Shown: one piece after another, positions 8,077-16,193 of the stretch
How positions within the stretch are numbered: position 1 is the first letter of the stretch
Layout: every line of letters begins with the position of its first letter
NCBI RefSeq assembly: GCF_030817475.1
Contig: NZ_JAUSZJ010000002.1
Location: 6,524,626 to 6,588,625 of the forward strand
Reading direction: 5' to 3'
DNA from: Streptomyces sp. V2I9
GTDB lineage: Bacteria; Actinomycetota; Actinomycetes; Streptomycetales; Streptomycetaceae
DNA: 64,000 bases
Position numbers and translations under genes: made by a program
Notes under the pieces: generated by a model
Databases searched by the model: none
The model's input: the letters and a program-made list of their open reading frames with translations, nothing else
Told to the model about the DNA's origin: nothing

Positions 8077-9456
8077 TCAGCCGTCCCGTTCCATCAGGGC
8101 GTCCACGTGGGCGAGACCGCTCTCCGCGGCGATCGACTCCATCGACTGCGCGTCCCGCACCGTCGCGAACGTCACCGCCCCGCCCTTCCCCGCCCGGAAT
8201 CCGTACACGGCAGGGCGAGGCAGGCTGTTGTACGCCCACGGGGTGGAGAAGTAGTACGCCCCCGTGTCGTACAGGATCACCACATCCTCCTCGGCCAGCT
8301 CCGGCAGCTCCCTGCCGTACGCCACCACATCGCCGGCGAAGCAGCACGGCCCCGCGATGTCCTGGGGCAGCACCGGGCCGGTCCTGGGGGTGCCGTCCGC
8401 GCCGAACGCCCCGATCCGCAGCGGCCAGGCGTCCGGCATGAACACCGTACGGGTGGCGGTCTGCGCACCCGCGTGGGTCAGGGCGATCCGGCGGCCCCCG
8501 GCGTCCTTCACGTACTCCACGCGCGCCCCGATGAACCCGTTCTTCGCCAGCAGCGACCGTCCGAACTCCGTGATCAGCCCGTAGCGCCCCGAGAGCAGGC
8601 CGGGGACGGCCGCGGTCAGGGCCGCCACGTAGTCCGGATACGTGGGGCGTACGGTCTCGTCGGCGAAGTTGACCGGGAGGCCGCCACCGATGTCCAGGCT
8701 GGTGACCTGCCGGACCCCCAGCGTCGCGTTGATCTCCTCGGCCAGTTCGTACGTTCGGGCCACCCCGGCCGCCATCAGCTCCAACGGGCAGCCCTGGGAG
8801 CCGACATGGGCGTGCAGCCGAGTGAGCCACGGCCGGTCCCGGAACGCCCGCACGATCGCCTCACGGGCTCCCGGATCGCGCAGCGCCACCCCGAACTTCG
8901 AGGTGCCCGTCGCCGTGCTCATCGCCCCGATGGAACCACCGCCGACCTGGGGATTGATCCGCACCCCGACCACCGAGGCGGTACCCGGATGACGGAGGGC
9001 GTCGATGCGGCGCAGTTCGTCGAGGCTGTCGGCGTTGACGGACACCCCGAGCGCGAGCGCCAGCCGGATCTCCTCACGGGTCTTGGCAGGCGAGTCCAGC
9101 ACGACACGGGACGCGGCGAACCCCGCCTCCAGGGCGAGGCGCAGTTCGCCGGGGCTCGCCACCTCGCACCCCATGCCGCGGTCGGGCAGCCGCAGGACCG
9201 GGATGAGCGAGCACGCCTTGGCGGCGAAGGTGTGGAGCACCTCGGGCGCGGCCGAGAAGGCGTCGTGCAGAGCCCCGACGGAGGCCCGCACCCCTTCGGT
9301 GTCGATGAATCCGGCGACCTGGCCGCCCTCGCCCAGGAGCCCCTGCCCGACAGCCGCCCGGACGACGGCGTCGAAACGGGGATCGCGGCGCGTGGCGTGG
9401 CCGGTCGCGGGCGGTGTCGTCGCGCCCTCGTGGTGTGCGGGAGTCGTCTGCGTCAT
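8077..9456 (-). CDS. Fold-type III PLP-dependent decarboxylase-like enzyme
   Basis: This 459-residue protein belongs to the alanine racemase-like superfamily that includes diaminopimelate and ornithine decarboxylases. The PLP Lys is Lys80 in FAAKAC; HAHVGSQ (215-221) and DIGGGLP (255-261) bind the cofactor; the usual EPGR phosphate motif is altered to TEFGR (296-300); and GPCCFAGD near 370 supplies the Cys and Asp of the second subunit. These changes set it apart from a housekeeping LysA, and it may belong to the Y4yA group. The start is the ATG at 9456. It lies 91 bp downstream of the encapsulin gene in the same direction, which suggests an operon with the nanocompartment. The substrate is unknown. 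Confidence 0.8.
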   Translation of the reverse strand: MTQTTPAHHEGATTPPATGHATRRDPRFDAVVRAAVGQGLLGEGGQVAGFIDTEGVRASVGALHDAFSAAPEVLHTFAAKACSLIPVLRLPDRGMGCEVASPGELRLALEAGFAASRVVLDSPAKTREEIRLALALGVSVNADSLDELRRIDALRHPGTASVVGVRINPQVGGGSIGAMSTATGTSKFGVALRDPGAREAIVRAFRDRPWLTRLHAHVGSQGCPLELMAAGVARTYELAEEINATLGVRQVTSLDIGGGLPVNFADETVRPTYPDYVAALTAAVPGLLSGRYGLITEFGRSLLAKNGFIGARVEYVKDAGGRRIALTHAGAQTATRTVFMPDAWPLRIGAFGADGTPRTGPVLPQDIAGPCCFAGDVVAYGRELPELAEEDVVILYDTGAYYFSTPWAYNSLPRPAVYGFRAGKGGAVTFATVRDAQSMESIAAESGLAHVDALMERDG

Positions 9457-9547
9457 ACGGCCGGAGTCCCTGATGGCTGCCCCCGGAGTCCTGGGCGGAA
9501 CGGGGGCGCTCGGCAGCCGTCGCACGCGCGGGCGCGCGCCCCCGTGG

Positions 9548-10345
9548 TCAGGCGATCAGGCCGACCACGGCCTCCGGCGTGAGCATCCGGAAGGTGAACG
9601 CCTGCTGGAAGTAGAGGTGGACGCTGGTGGCGTCGTGGTCCGCGTAGCCGATCGACAGGTCCTGGCCCAGGCAGAGTTCGAAGTCCCCGCCGCGGGTGGA
9701 GAGCAGCACACCACCCTTGACCGCCGGCGCCCACAGGATCTCGTCATCGACCAGGCGGCTCAGATGCGTCTTGACCGGATAGCCGTGGTCCGAGGTCTCG
9801 GCCGCCTCGGTGAACGCGTCCGCGCCGAGAAGCAGCCGGTACGGCCCGTCGACCCCGGCCAGCCGCAGCTGGGTCACGGCCTGGCTGACCGCCACCGGAT
9901 AGTCCCGCGCGTCGGCGGGCAGCGGCAGCGGATCGTGTGAGGAGCCGTCCCTCAGGCCGGTGATCCCGGCCGCCCCGTACCCGTCGATGATCGCCATGTC
10001 CTCGGCGAACGCGCAGGTGCGGGCGGCGTCCTTGACGGGCTGCCAGTCACTGTCGGCCGAGCCGCGCTCCACGTCGTCCACGGCCGCGCGGGTCACCGTG
10101 AACGGCACCCGCCACTCGATGACCGGCATCGACGTGCGGGCGCGCGCCACGACGTCCGGGGTGGGCGGACCGATGGCACGGAGGTGGCCGTCACCGACCG
10201 CGGCCAGCGTCGGGCCGGCCGGGTCGGAGACATCGACGACGCGGCGGCAGGCGACATGGCGGCGGAACGTGCGCCGGGCCTCCTCCTCGATCTCGTCCCA
10301 GGCTGCGGGGGTGACCGGTGCGAGCTCGCGGTGCAGATTGTTCAT
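9548..10345 (-). CDS. Encapsulin shell protein (family 1, linocin/CFP29-like)
   Basis: The product self-assembles into a hollow icosahedral protein nanocompartment with the HK97 phage capsid fold. Its 265 residues match family 1 encapsulins throughout, from the N-terminal MNNLHRELAPVT and the following EEARRTFRRHVACRRVVDV region to the C-terminal YFQQAFTFRMLTPEAVV. The N-terminal helix forms the inner pocket that grips cargo targeting peptides. The ATG at 10345 overlaps the TGA of the upstream peroxidase gene by one base, implying translational coupling of cargo and shell. A GTG one codon earlier is also possible. Confidence 0.95.
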   Translation of the reverse strand: MNNLHRELAPVTPAAWDEIEEEARRTFRRHVACRRVVDVSDPAGPTLAAVGDGHLRAIGPPTPDVVARARTSMPVIEWRVPFTVTRAAVDDVERGSADSDWQPVKDAARTCAFAEDMAIIDGYGAAGITGLRDGSSHDPLPLPADARDYPVAVSQAVTQLRLAGVDGPYRLLLGADAFTEAAETSDHGYPVKTHLSRLVDDEILWAPAVKGGVLLSTRGGDFELCLGQDLSIGYADHDATSVHLYFQQAFTFRMLTPEAVVGLIA

Positions 10346-11424
10346 CACTGACTGCTTCCGTGCAGGCCGCCGAGGTGCAGCGAACCGTCGTCGGAGCCGG
10401 CGGCGGCCGGCTTCCGCGGCTCCTGCCGGTCCGGTGCGGACGCCGGCTCCGGCCGGCTCCCGGCGTGGGCCGAGGCGGGTGGGGGCGGGGGAGCGTCGAG
10501 GAAGTCGGCGCGGGGGGCGAAGAAGAGCGAGCCGGTGACCGCCGTGGAGAAGTCGAGGATGCGGTCGTGCGACCCGGCGCCGTCGCCGAGGAACATGTTG
10601 CGCAGCATCTGTTCGGTCACGCCGGGATCGGCCGCGTATCCGATGAAGTACGTGCCGAAATCGCCCCGTTCGAAGCTTCCGAACGGCATGTTCGCCCGCA
10701 GGATGTCCCGTTCGTTGCCGTCCTTGTCGATGATGGTGTTGAGCGCGAGATGGGAGTCGGCGGGCTTCTTGTCGTCGGGGAACTCCACATCGTCCAGCTT
10801 CGTGCGGCCGATGACGCGTTCCTGCTCCTCCACGGTGAGTGCGTTCCAGGACGCCAGGTCGTGGAGGTACTTCTGTACGACGATGTAGCTGCCGCCGTCG
10901 AAATCCGGGTCCTCCGGCCCGACGAGCGCCGCCACCCGTGCGTCGTTGCCCACCGGGTTCGCCGTGCCGTCCACGAAGCCGAGCAGATCCCGGTGGTCGA
11001 GATAGCGGAAGCCGTGCGTCTCGTCCACGATCCGCAGGGCCCCGCCGAGCTTGTCGAGCAACTGGGCGGCCCAGGCGAAGCAGACGTCCATCCGGTCGGC
11101 CCGGATGTGCAGCAGGAGGTCGCCCGGTGTCGCCGGAGCGTGATGAAGCGGCCCCCGCAGTTCCGGGAACGGCCGGAGGTGGGCGGGACGGGGCCCGCCG
11201 AACAAGCGGTCCCAGGCGTTGGAACCGAAAGCGGTCACACAGGCGAGCCCGGCGTCCGGGAACCGGAAGCCGAGCGACCGGGCGACGGCCGCGAGGTCCG
11301 GCAGCACGTCCCGCACCGCCTGCTCACCGCCCGGCTCGACCGTGCCCACCAGGAACAGGGCCGCACTGGTCACCGGTGCCACGACGGGTTGGACGGAGAC
11401 GGGATCGGGAACGGCATCGGGCAT
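10345..11424 (-). CDS. Dye-decolorizing peroxidase, encapsulin cargo
   Basis: This 359-residue haem peroxidase of the DyP family (type B) uses peroxide to oxidise organic substrates and is predicted to be packaged inside the encapsulin. The DyP signature GFVDG is at 149-153 with catalytic Asp152, the proximal haem ligand is His225, and the distal Arg243 lies in ILRANMPFG. After the catalytic domain, residues 311-345 form a Pro/Ala/Ser-rich flexible linker, and the end DGSLHLGGLHG (346-356) matches the DGSLxIGSLK-type cargo-loading peptide of family 1 systems. No export signal is present. It is the first gene of the operon, directly coupled to the shell gene. Confidence 0.93.
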   Translation of the reverse strand: MPDAVPDPVSVQPVVAPVTSAALFLVGTVEPGGEQAVRDVLPDLAAVARSLGFRFPDAGLACVTAFGSNAWDRLFGGPRPAHLRPFPELRGPLHHAPATPGDLLLHIRADRMDVCFAWAAQLLDKLGGALRIVDETHGFRYLDHRDLLGFVDGTANPVGNDARVAALVGPEDPDFDGGSYIVVQKYLHDLASWNALTVEEQERVIGRTKLDDVEFPDDKKPADSHLALNTIIDKDGNERDILRANMPFGSFERGDFGTYFIGYAADPGVTEQMLRNMFLGDGAGSHDRILDFSTAVTGSLFFAPRADFLDAPPPPPASAHAGSRPEPASAPDRQEPRKPAAAGSDDGSLHLGGLHGSSQ

Positions 11425-11573
11425 GGACGTGCTCCGTTACGAGGGGGGTCGGACGGTGGCCGGACGGCGGCCACCGGGCGACGGCGAACAGGGCTCGGAG
11501 TTATTGGGCCACGGCTGCCGACCGGTCGCACGCGGGGTGGACCGGCCGGGGGAGCGGGGCCGCCACGCCGGGC

Positions 11574-13016
11574 TCAGCCCACCTCGACCTCGGACCGGTC
11601 GCCGCCCCAGAGCGTGTGGAACGAGCCCTCCCGGTCCGTACGCCGGTAGGTGTGCGCCCCGAAGAAGTCCCGTTGCCCCTGGGTGAGCGCCGCGGGCAAC
11701 CGGTCGGCGCGCAGCCCGTCGTAGTACGAGAGCGCCGCGGCGAACCCCGGTGTCGGCACTCCCTGCCGCGCGGCCACGGCCACCACCGCCCGCCAGTCCT
11801 CCTGGGCCGCGCCGATCTCCTGCCCGAACTCCTCGTCAGCCAGCAGGAGGGTCAGGTCCGGCCGGGAGGCGTAGGCGGCGCGGATACGGTCCAGGAAGGC
11901 GGCCCGGATGATGCAGCCGGCCCGCCAGATCGCCGCCACGGAGCCGAGGCCGACGTCCCAGCCGTACTCCTCGCTGCCCGCCCGGATCTGGTGGAAGCCC
12001 TGCGTGTACGAGACGATCTTGGAGGCGTACAGGGCCTGCTCCACCTGGTCCGCGAACGCCGCGGCAGCCGGCGCGTCGAGCGGCTTCGGGCTGGGTCCGG
12101 GGAGGTCGCGTGCCGCGCCCCGCAGATCGGCGTGGCCGGACAGCGACCGGGCGAACACCGCCTCCGCGATCCCCGACACCGGGACCCCGAGGTCGAGCGC
12201 GATCTGGACGGTCCACCGGCCGGTGCCCTTCTGCTCCGCCCGGTCCTGCACGACGTCCACGAACGGCTTTCCGGTCGCCGCGTCCGTATGGGCGAGGACC
12301 TCCGCCGTGATCTCGATGAGGTACGAATCCAGCCGGCCGGTGTTCCAGGTGCGAAAGACGTCGGCGATCCGCGCGGGGGAGTAGCCGCCGACGGAACGCA
12401 GCAGGTCGTACGCCTCGGCGATCAACTGCATGTCCGCGTACTCGATGCCGTTGTGGACCATCTTCACGAAGTGGCCCGCGCCGTCGGGGCCGATGTGCGT
12501 GGTGCACGGCGTGCCGTCCTCCGCCCGAGCGGCGACCCGCTCCAGCATCGGGCCGAGCGATGCGTAGGACTCGGCGGAGCCGCCCGGCATGATGCTGGGG
12601 CCGTGCAGCGCGCCTTCCTCCCCGCCGGAGATTCCCACCCCGACGAAGTGGATGCCCCGCTCGCGCAGCTCCCTCTCCCGGCGGCGGGTGTCCTCGAAGT
12701 GAGCGTTCCCGCCGTCGATGATGACGTCGCCCTCCTCCAGCAGCGGGGCGAACTCCTGGATCACCGCGTCGGTGGCGTCCCCCGCCTTCACCATGATCAC
12801 CAGCCGCCGGGGCCGTTCCAGCGCGGCGACGAACTCCTCCGGCGTGCGCGCCGGCACGAAATCGCCCTCGTCGCCGAACTCCTCCACCAGGGCGTCCGTC
12901 CGGGAGGTGGTGCGGTTGTGCAGGGCCACCGTGTAGCCGTCGCGGGCGAAGTTCCGGGCCAGGTTGCGTCCCATGACCGCGAGTCCGGTGACGCCGATCT
13001 GAGCGGTGCCGCTCAT
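11574..13016 (-). CDS. gnd: 6-phosphogluconate dehydrogenase, decarboxylating
   Basis: This enzyme oxidises and decarboxylates 6-phosphogluconate to ribulose 5-phosphate with NADP+, the second NADPH-yielding step of the pentose phosphate pathway. At 480 residues it is the normal long dimeric form. The coenzyme fingerprint GLAVMGRNLA is at 11-20, the signature GISGGEEGA lies near 130, and the catalytic Lys is in FVKMVHNGIEY near 185. It appears to be a single-gene unit downstream of DUF5709. Streptomyces commonly carry more than one gnd, so this may be one of two. Confidence 0.95.
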   Translation of the reverse strand: MSGTAQIGVTGLAVMGRNLARNFARDGYTVALHNRTTSRTDALVEEFGDEGDFVPARTPEEFVAALERPRRLVIMVKAGDATDAVIQEFAPLLEEGDVIIDGGNAHFEDTRRRERELRERGIHFVGVGISGGEEGALHGPSIMPGGSAESYASLGPMLERVAARAEDGTPCTTHIGPDGAGHFVKMVHNGIEYADMQLIAEAYDLLRSVGGYSPARIADVFRTWNTGRLDSYLIEITAEVLAHTDAATGKPFVDVVQDRAEQKGTGRWTVQIALDLGVPVSGIAEAVFARSLSGHADLRGAARDLPGPSPKPLDAPAAAAFADQVEQALYASKIVSYTQGFHQIRAGSEEYGWDVGLGSVAAIWRAGCIIRAAFLDRIRAAYASRPDLTLLLADEEFGQEIGAAQEDWRAVVAVAARQGVPTPGFAAALSYYDGLRADRLPAALTQGQRDFFGAHTYRRTDREGSFHTLWGGDRSEVEVG

Positions 13017-13097
13017 CTGTGTGCTCCTGGAGGTCCGATGACGTCGGGAGGGTGAGAAGCGGGGCGGGGCGCGGTCCCGCGCGGCGCCACGGTCCGC

Positions 13098-13646
13098 TCA
13101 GGGCGACGCCGAGGCCGCCGCTCCGCCCGTGGCGGGATCGGTCCCGGCGTCGCCCGGAGGCGGAGGCCAGGGCTCCAGCAGCGCGTCGTCGTCCCCCGGC
13201 TCGGGGATCACGTGCATCGCGGCCTCCTCGGCCGACGCCGCCGCCCCGTCGATGCCCACGTCGCTCGCGGTGAGGGTCGCCGGAACGGTCCCTTCCGCCT
13301 GCTGGGTCAGCCGCCCGGCACGGGCGACGCCGACCTCGTCGTCCCAGGGCTCGCCGTCACCGTCCACGAGATCGCCGACACCGTCGCCGAGTGAACGGTC
13401 CGGCTCGGGGACCTCTCTCCTCAGACGGGCTTCGAGGGACTCGCCGGAGTTCTGTTCCGAGGCCGTGGCGCCCAGCCCTTCGACCACCCAGGGGCGGTCC
13501 GGCGGCGCGTAGCCCTCGTCCAGCGGGTCGCCGGTGCCGGACGGGTCCATGAGCGTGTCCTCGGCGCCGAGCTGCTCGGCGGCGGGGTCGGAAGCTTCGG
13601 GCTCCTGGGGCTGGTAGACCGCGTCCCCCCAGTCGGTGTCGCTCAT
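13098..13646 (-). CDS. DUF5709 family protein
   Basis: This is a 182-residue acidic, hydrophilic protein of unknown function. It carries the DUF5709 pattern: the N-terminal DAVYQP, then EDTLMDPSG, DPLDEGYAPPDRPW and ESLEARLRREVPEPD, with a C-terminal third rich in Ala, Gly and acidic residues. No membrane segment or enzyme motif is visible, and it is probably cytosolic and partly disordered. The ATG at 13646 is preceded by GGAGGAAAGGA. Related genes in actinobacteria are often stress or stationary-phase expressed, but nothing here shows that directly. Confidence 0.85.
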   Translation of the reverse strand: MSDTDWGDAVYQPQEPEASDPAAEQLGAEDTLMDPSGTGDPLDEGYAPPDRPWVVEGLGATASEQNSGESLEARLRREVPEPDRSLGDGVGDLVDGDGEPWDDEVGVARAGRLTQQAEGTVPATLTASDVGIDGAAASAEEAAMHVIPEPGDDDALLEPWPPPPGDAGTDPATGGAAASASP

Positions 13647-14086
13647 GGCGCGTCCTTTCCTCCGGGGTACCGAGAACCGCTGTCCCTGTACGCAATTCCA
13701 CTCCGGTACCGCTCCGGCCGCAAAGGGAAGATCGGTTTCCGGGTGTCGGGGCGGGCCACCCCGACCGGTTCGTCCGCAGGTCGCGCCCCGTTCCCCCGGT
13801 ATCCGAAGAGATCCGTCACACCGACGGTGCGGATGGTCGAACCGCCGAACGCCCGCGCCACGAGGTGACCTCGCCCGCCCACGGAGAACGGCCGCCCCGA
13901 GGCGGTCATCACCCTCGGCGGAACCGCCCCCCGCCGTGGTGACCGATTCCTGAAGCCGGTGGTGGCGGAGACGGCGGGAGGCCGCACACGGGACCCACCG
14001 GAGCGGGCAGCGTCCCGGCCCGGCCTCCCCGGCGAGCGCGCGGCGGAGCGGACCGGCGCGCCTCCCGCCGCACGTACACTCGGCTC
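13647..14086. other. Intergenic region without a supported gene
   Basis: About 440 bp separate DUF5709 from the small leaderless ORF. Reading frames here lack family similarity. The only recognisable element is the -10 box TACACT at 14075-14080 at the right end. Confidence 0.45.
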
Positions 14087-14230
14087 ATGGAACGCAGCGC
14101 CGAGCCGAGCATGTGCCCGCACCGGGCCGCTTCCGCGCTGCCCCCGGTCGCCGCCCGCGCGGCCGTGCCCCCGGTGCCCGCCGACGCGGCGCCCGGAACG
14201 GGCCGTACCGCACTGCACGGCCACGGCTAG
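14087..14230 (+). CDS. Candidate leaderless 47-residue ORF upstream of murE-like gene
   Basis: The ATG at 14087 stands 6 nt after a good -10 box (TACACT, 14075-14080), so the message would begin at the start codon without a leader. The peptide starts MERSAEPSMCPHRAAS, is rich in Ala and Pro and ends at a TAG at 14228-14230. It has no recognised domain. It may be a short protein, a leader peptide, or simply the first codons of a message whose real gene is the MurE-like ligase 300 bp downstream. Confidence 0.35.
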   Translation: MERSAEPSMCPHRAASALPPVAARAAVPPVPADAAPGTGRTALHGHG

Positions 14231-14527
14231 CGATCTCCGCGACCGTCCCCGACAGCGGCATCCGGCGTCCCCGGCCCTCGGCGCGGACCGCCCCGGCCCG
14301 CCGCCATCTCACCAACGCCATCAGCAGGGCCACGACCGCCCGGAGGCATCACCAGCACCACCGCTCCGGCGGCCGCGTGCCGCAGCGTCACCGTCTCCTC
14401 CGGCGCTCGCCGGACGCGGAATCCACCACCGGCTCCACAGCACCACGCGGCCCACGGCGCACTTGCCCGTGCGGCATTCCGGCGACGGCCGTACGACCTG
14501 GCCGACGCCGCATTCGAAGGGATCATC

Positions 14528-16003
14528 GTGAAGCTGAGCGACCTCATGGCCGGGCAGGACCACCACGTGCTCCGGGGAACCCCCGCGCGCACGGACGTCA
14601 CCGCCGGAGCGACCTTCGACGTGGACCGGGTCGCCCCCGGCTCCGTCTTCGCCGCGGTGCCCGGCCACGCCGCCGGCGGGCCGGGCTCCGTCGCCCCGGC
14701 CGTCGCACGCGGCGCGGTCGCCGTCCTCGTCGACGAACAGGCGCCCCCGCTGCCCCCGGCGCTGGGCGAGGTGTGCGCCGTACGGGTCCCCGACGTCCGC
14801 AAGGCGGCTGCGGTCGTCGCCTCGCGCTACTTCGGTGAACCGGGCCGGGCGATGGACCTCATCGCCATCACCGGCACCAACGGCAAGACGTCCGTCTCGT
14901 ACATGACCGAGTCGGTGCTCCGGATCGCCGAAGGCGCGCGGGTCGGGGTGATCGGCACCGCGGGCAGCCGCATCGGCGACGAGCACATCCCGATGCCTTC
15001 CTCGGTGCTCACCACGCCGGAATCACCCGATCTCCAGTACCTGCTGGGGCACATGCGCGACCGCGACACCGGCAGCGTCGTCCTGGAGGCCACCTCGATG
15101 GGGCTCCTGACACACCGGCTGGACCGTACGTTCATCGATGTCGGCGTCTTCACCAACCTGACCCAGGACCACCTCGACGACCACGGCACCATGGAGAACT
15201 ACCGGGACGCCAAACTCCGCCTCTTCCAAGGGCTGTGCCGCCGCGCCGTGATCAACGCCGACGACCCGGTGGGCGCCGGGATCCGGGAGCTGATGCCCGA
15301 CGCGGTGACCACGTTCGCGCTGGACGGCGACGCGGACTACCGCGCGAGCGATCTCACCGTGGACGCTTCGGGCACCCGCTTCACCCTGCATCACGAGGGC
15401 CGCAAATATCCGGCGGCGATCCCCTCGCCGGGCCGGTTCTCGGTCTCCAACGCGCTGGCCACGGTGGCAGCCTGCCACCTCCTCGGCCACAGCCTGGCCG
15501 GCCTGGTCGACGCGCTGGAGCGGATGCCGCAGATCCCCGGCCGCTTCGAACGCCTCCACACGCCCGGAGGCACCTCGGTGATCGTGGACTACGCCCACTC
15601 ACCGGACTCCCTCAGCAAGGTCCTCACCACGATCCGGGGCTTCGCCCGCGGCCGGGTCATCACCGTCTTCGGCTGCGGCGGAGACCGCGACACCACCAAG
15701 CGCGCCGAGATGGGCACGATCGCGGGGACCCACTCCGACCTGTGCGTCCTGACTTCGGACAACCCCCGTCACGAGGACCCCGAGGCCATCCTCGACCAGA
15801 TCGCCCCGGCCATCGCGTCGACCGGGACACCGTTCGAGCGGCTCGCCGACCGCCGCCTGGCCATCGCCGCGGCCCTGGCGGAAGCGGGGCCGGACGACAT
15901 CGTGCTCATCGCGGGCAAGGGCAGCGAACCGCACCAGAGCGTCCGGGGCGAACTGCTCCCGTTCAGCGACATGGCGACCGTACGCGAGCTGATCGGCGGC
16001 TGA
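14528..16003 (+). CDS. MurE-type UDP-MurNAc peptide ligase, orphan copy
   Basis: This is an ATP-dependent amide ligase of the Mur family, 491 residues, cytosolic. The P-loop GTNGKT is at 116-121, the Lys expected to be carbamylated is Lys229, and the MurE-specific DNPRHEDP motif at 411-418 carries the DNPR box that contacts diaminopimelate. A normal MurE would add diaminopimelate to UDP-MurNAc-dipeptide, but this gene stands alone rather than in the dcw division cluster, and positions usually conserved differ (ATSMGLLTHRLD where MurE has SSHAL-like sequence). A specialised wall, spore or secondary-metabolite role is possible. The GTG or ATG near 14528 is preceded by GAAGGGATC. Confidence 0.85.
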   Translation: MKLSDLMAGQDHHVLRGTPARTDVTAGATFDVDRVAPGSVFAAVPGHAAGGPGSVAPAVARGAVAVLVDEQAPPLPPALGEVCAVRVPDVRKAAAVVASRYFGEPGRAMDLIAITGTNGKTSVSYMTESVLRIAEGARVGVIGTAGSRIGDEHIPMPSSVLTTPESPDLQYLLGHMRDRDTGSVVLEATSMGLLTHRLDRTFIDVGVFTNLTQDHLDDHGTMENYRDAKLRLFQGLCRRAVINADDPVGAGIRELMPDAVTTFALDGDADYRASDLTVDASGTRFTLHHEGRKYPAAIPSPGRFSVSNALATVAACHLLGHSLAGLVDALERMPQIPGRFERLHTPGGTSVIVDYAHSPDSLSKVLTTIRGFARGRVITVFGCGGDRDTTKRAEMGTIAGTHSDLCVLTSDNPRHEDPEAILDQIAPAIASTGTPFERLADRRLAIAAALAEAGPDDIVLIAGKGSEPHQSVRGELLPFSDMATVRELIGG

Positions 16004-16193
16004 GCGGCCCGGCCCTTCCGCACGGTGCCGCTCCCGGCGGCGGTGTCCTCCCGGAACCCGTTCACCCCCCCTGGAGCCGGTTCGGGACACGCCCCGGGGC
16101 AAGATCAATTCGCTGGTGGGGGCCCGAGGCATGCTGGGATGCTGACCCGGCCGCGCCGAACGCCGGACGGGCAGTACCAGGGGGAGCGGAACC

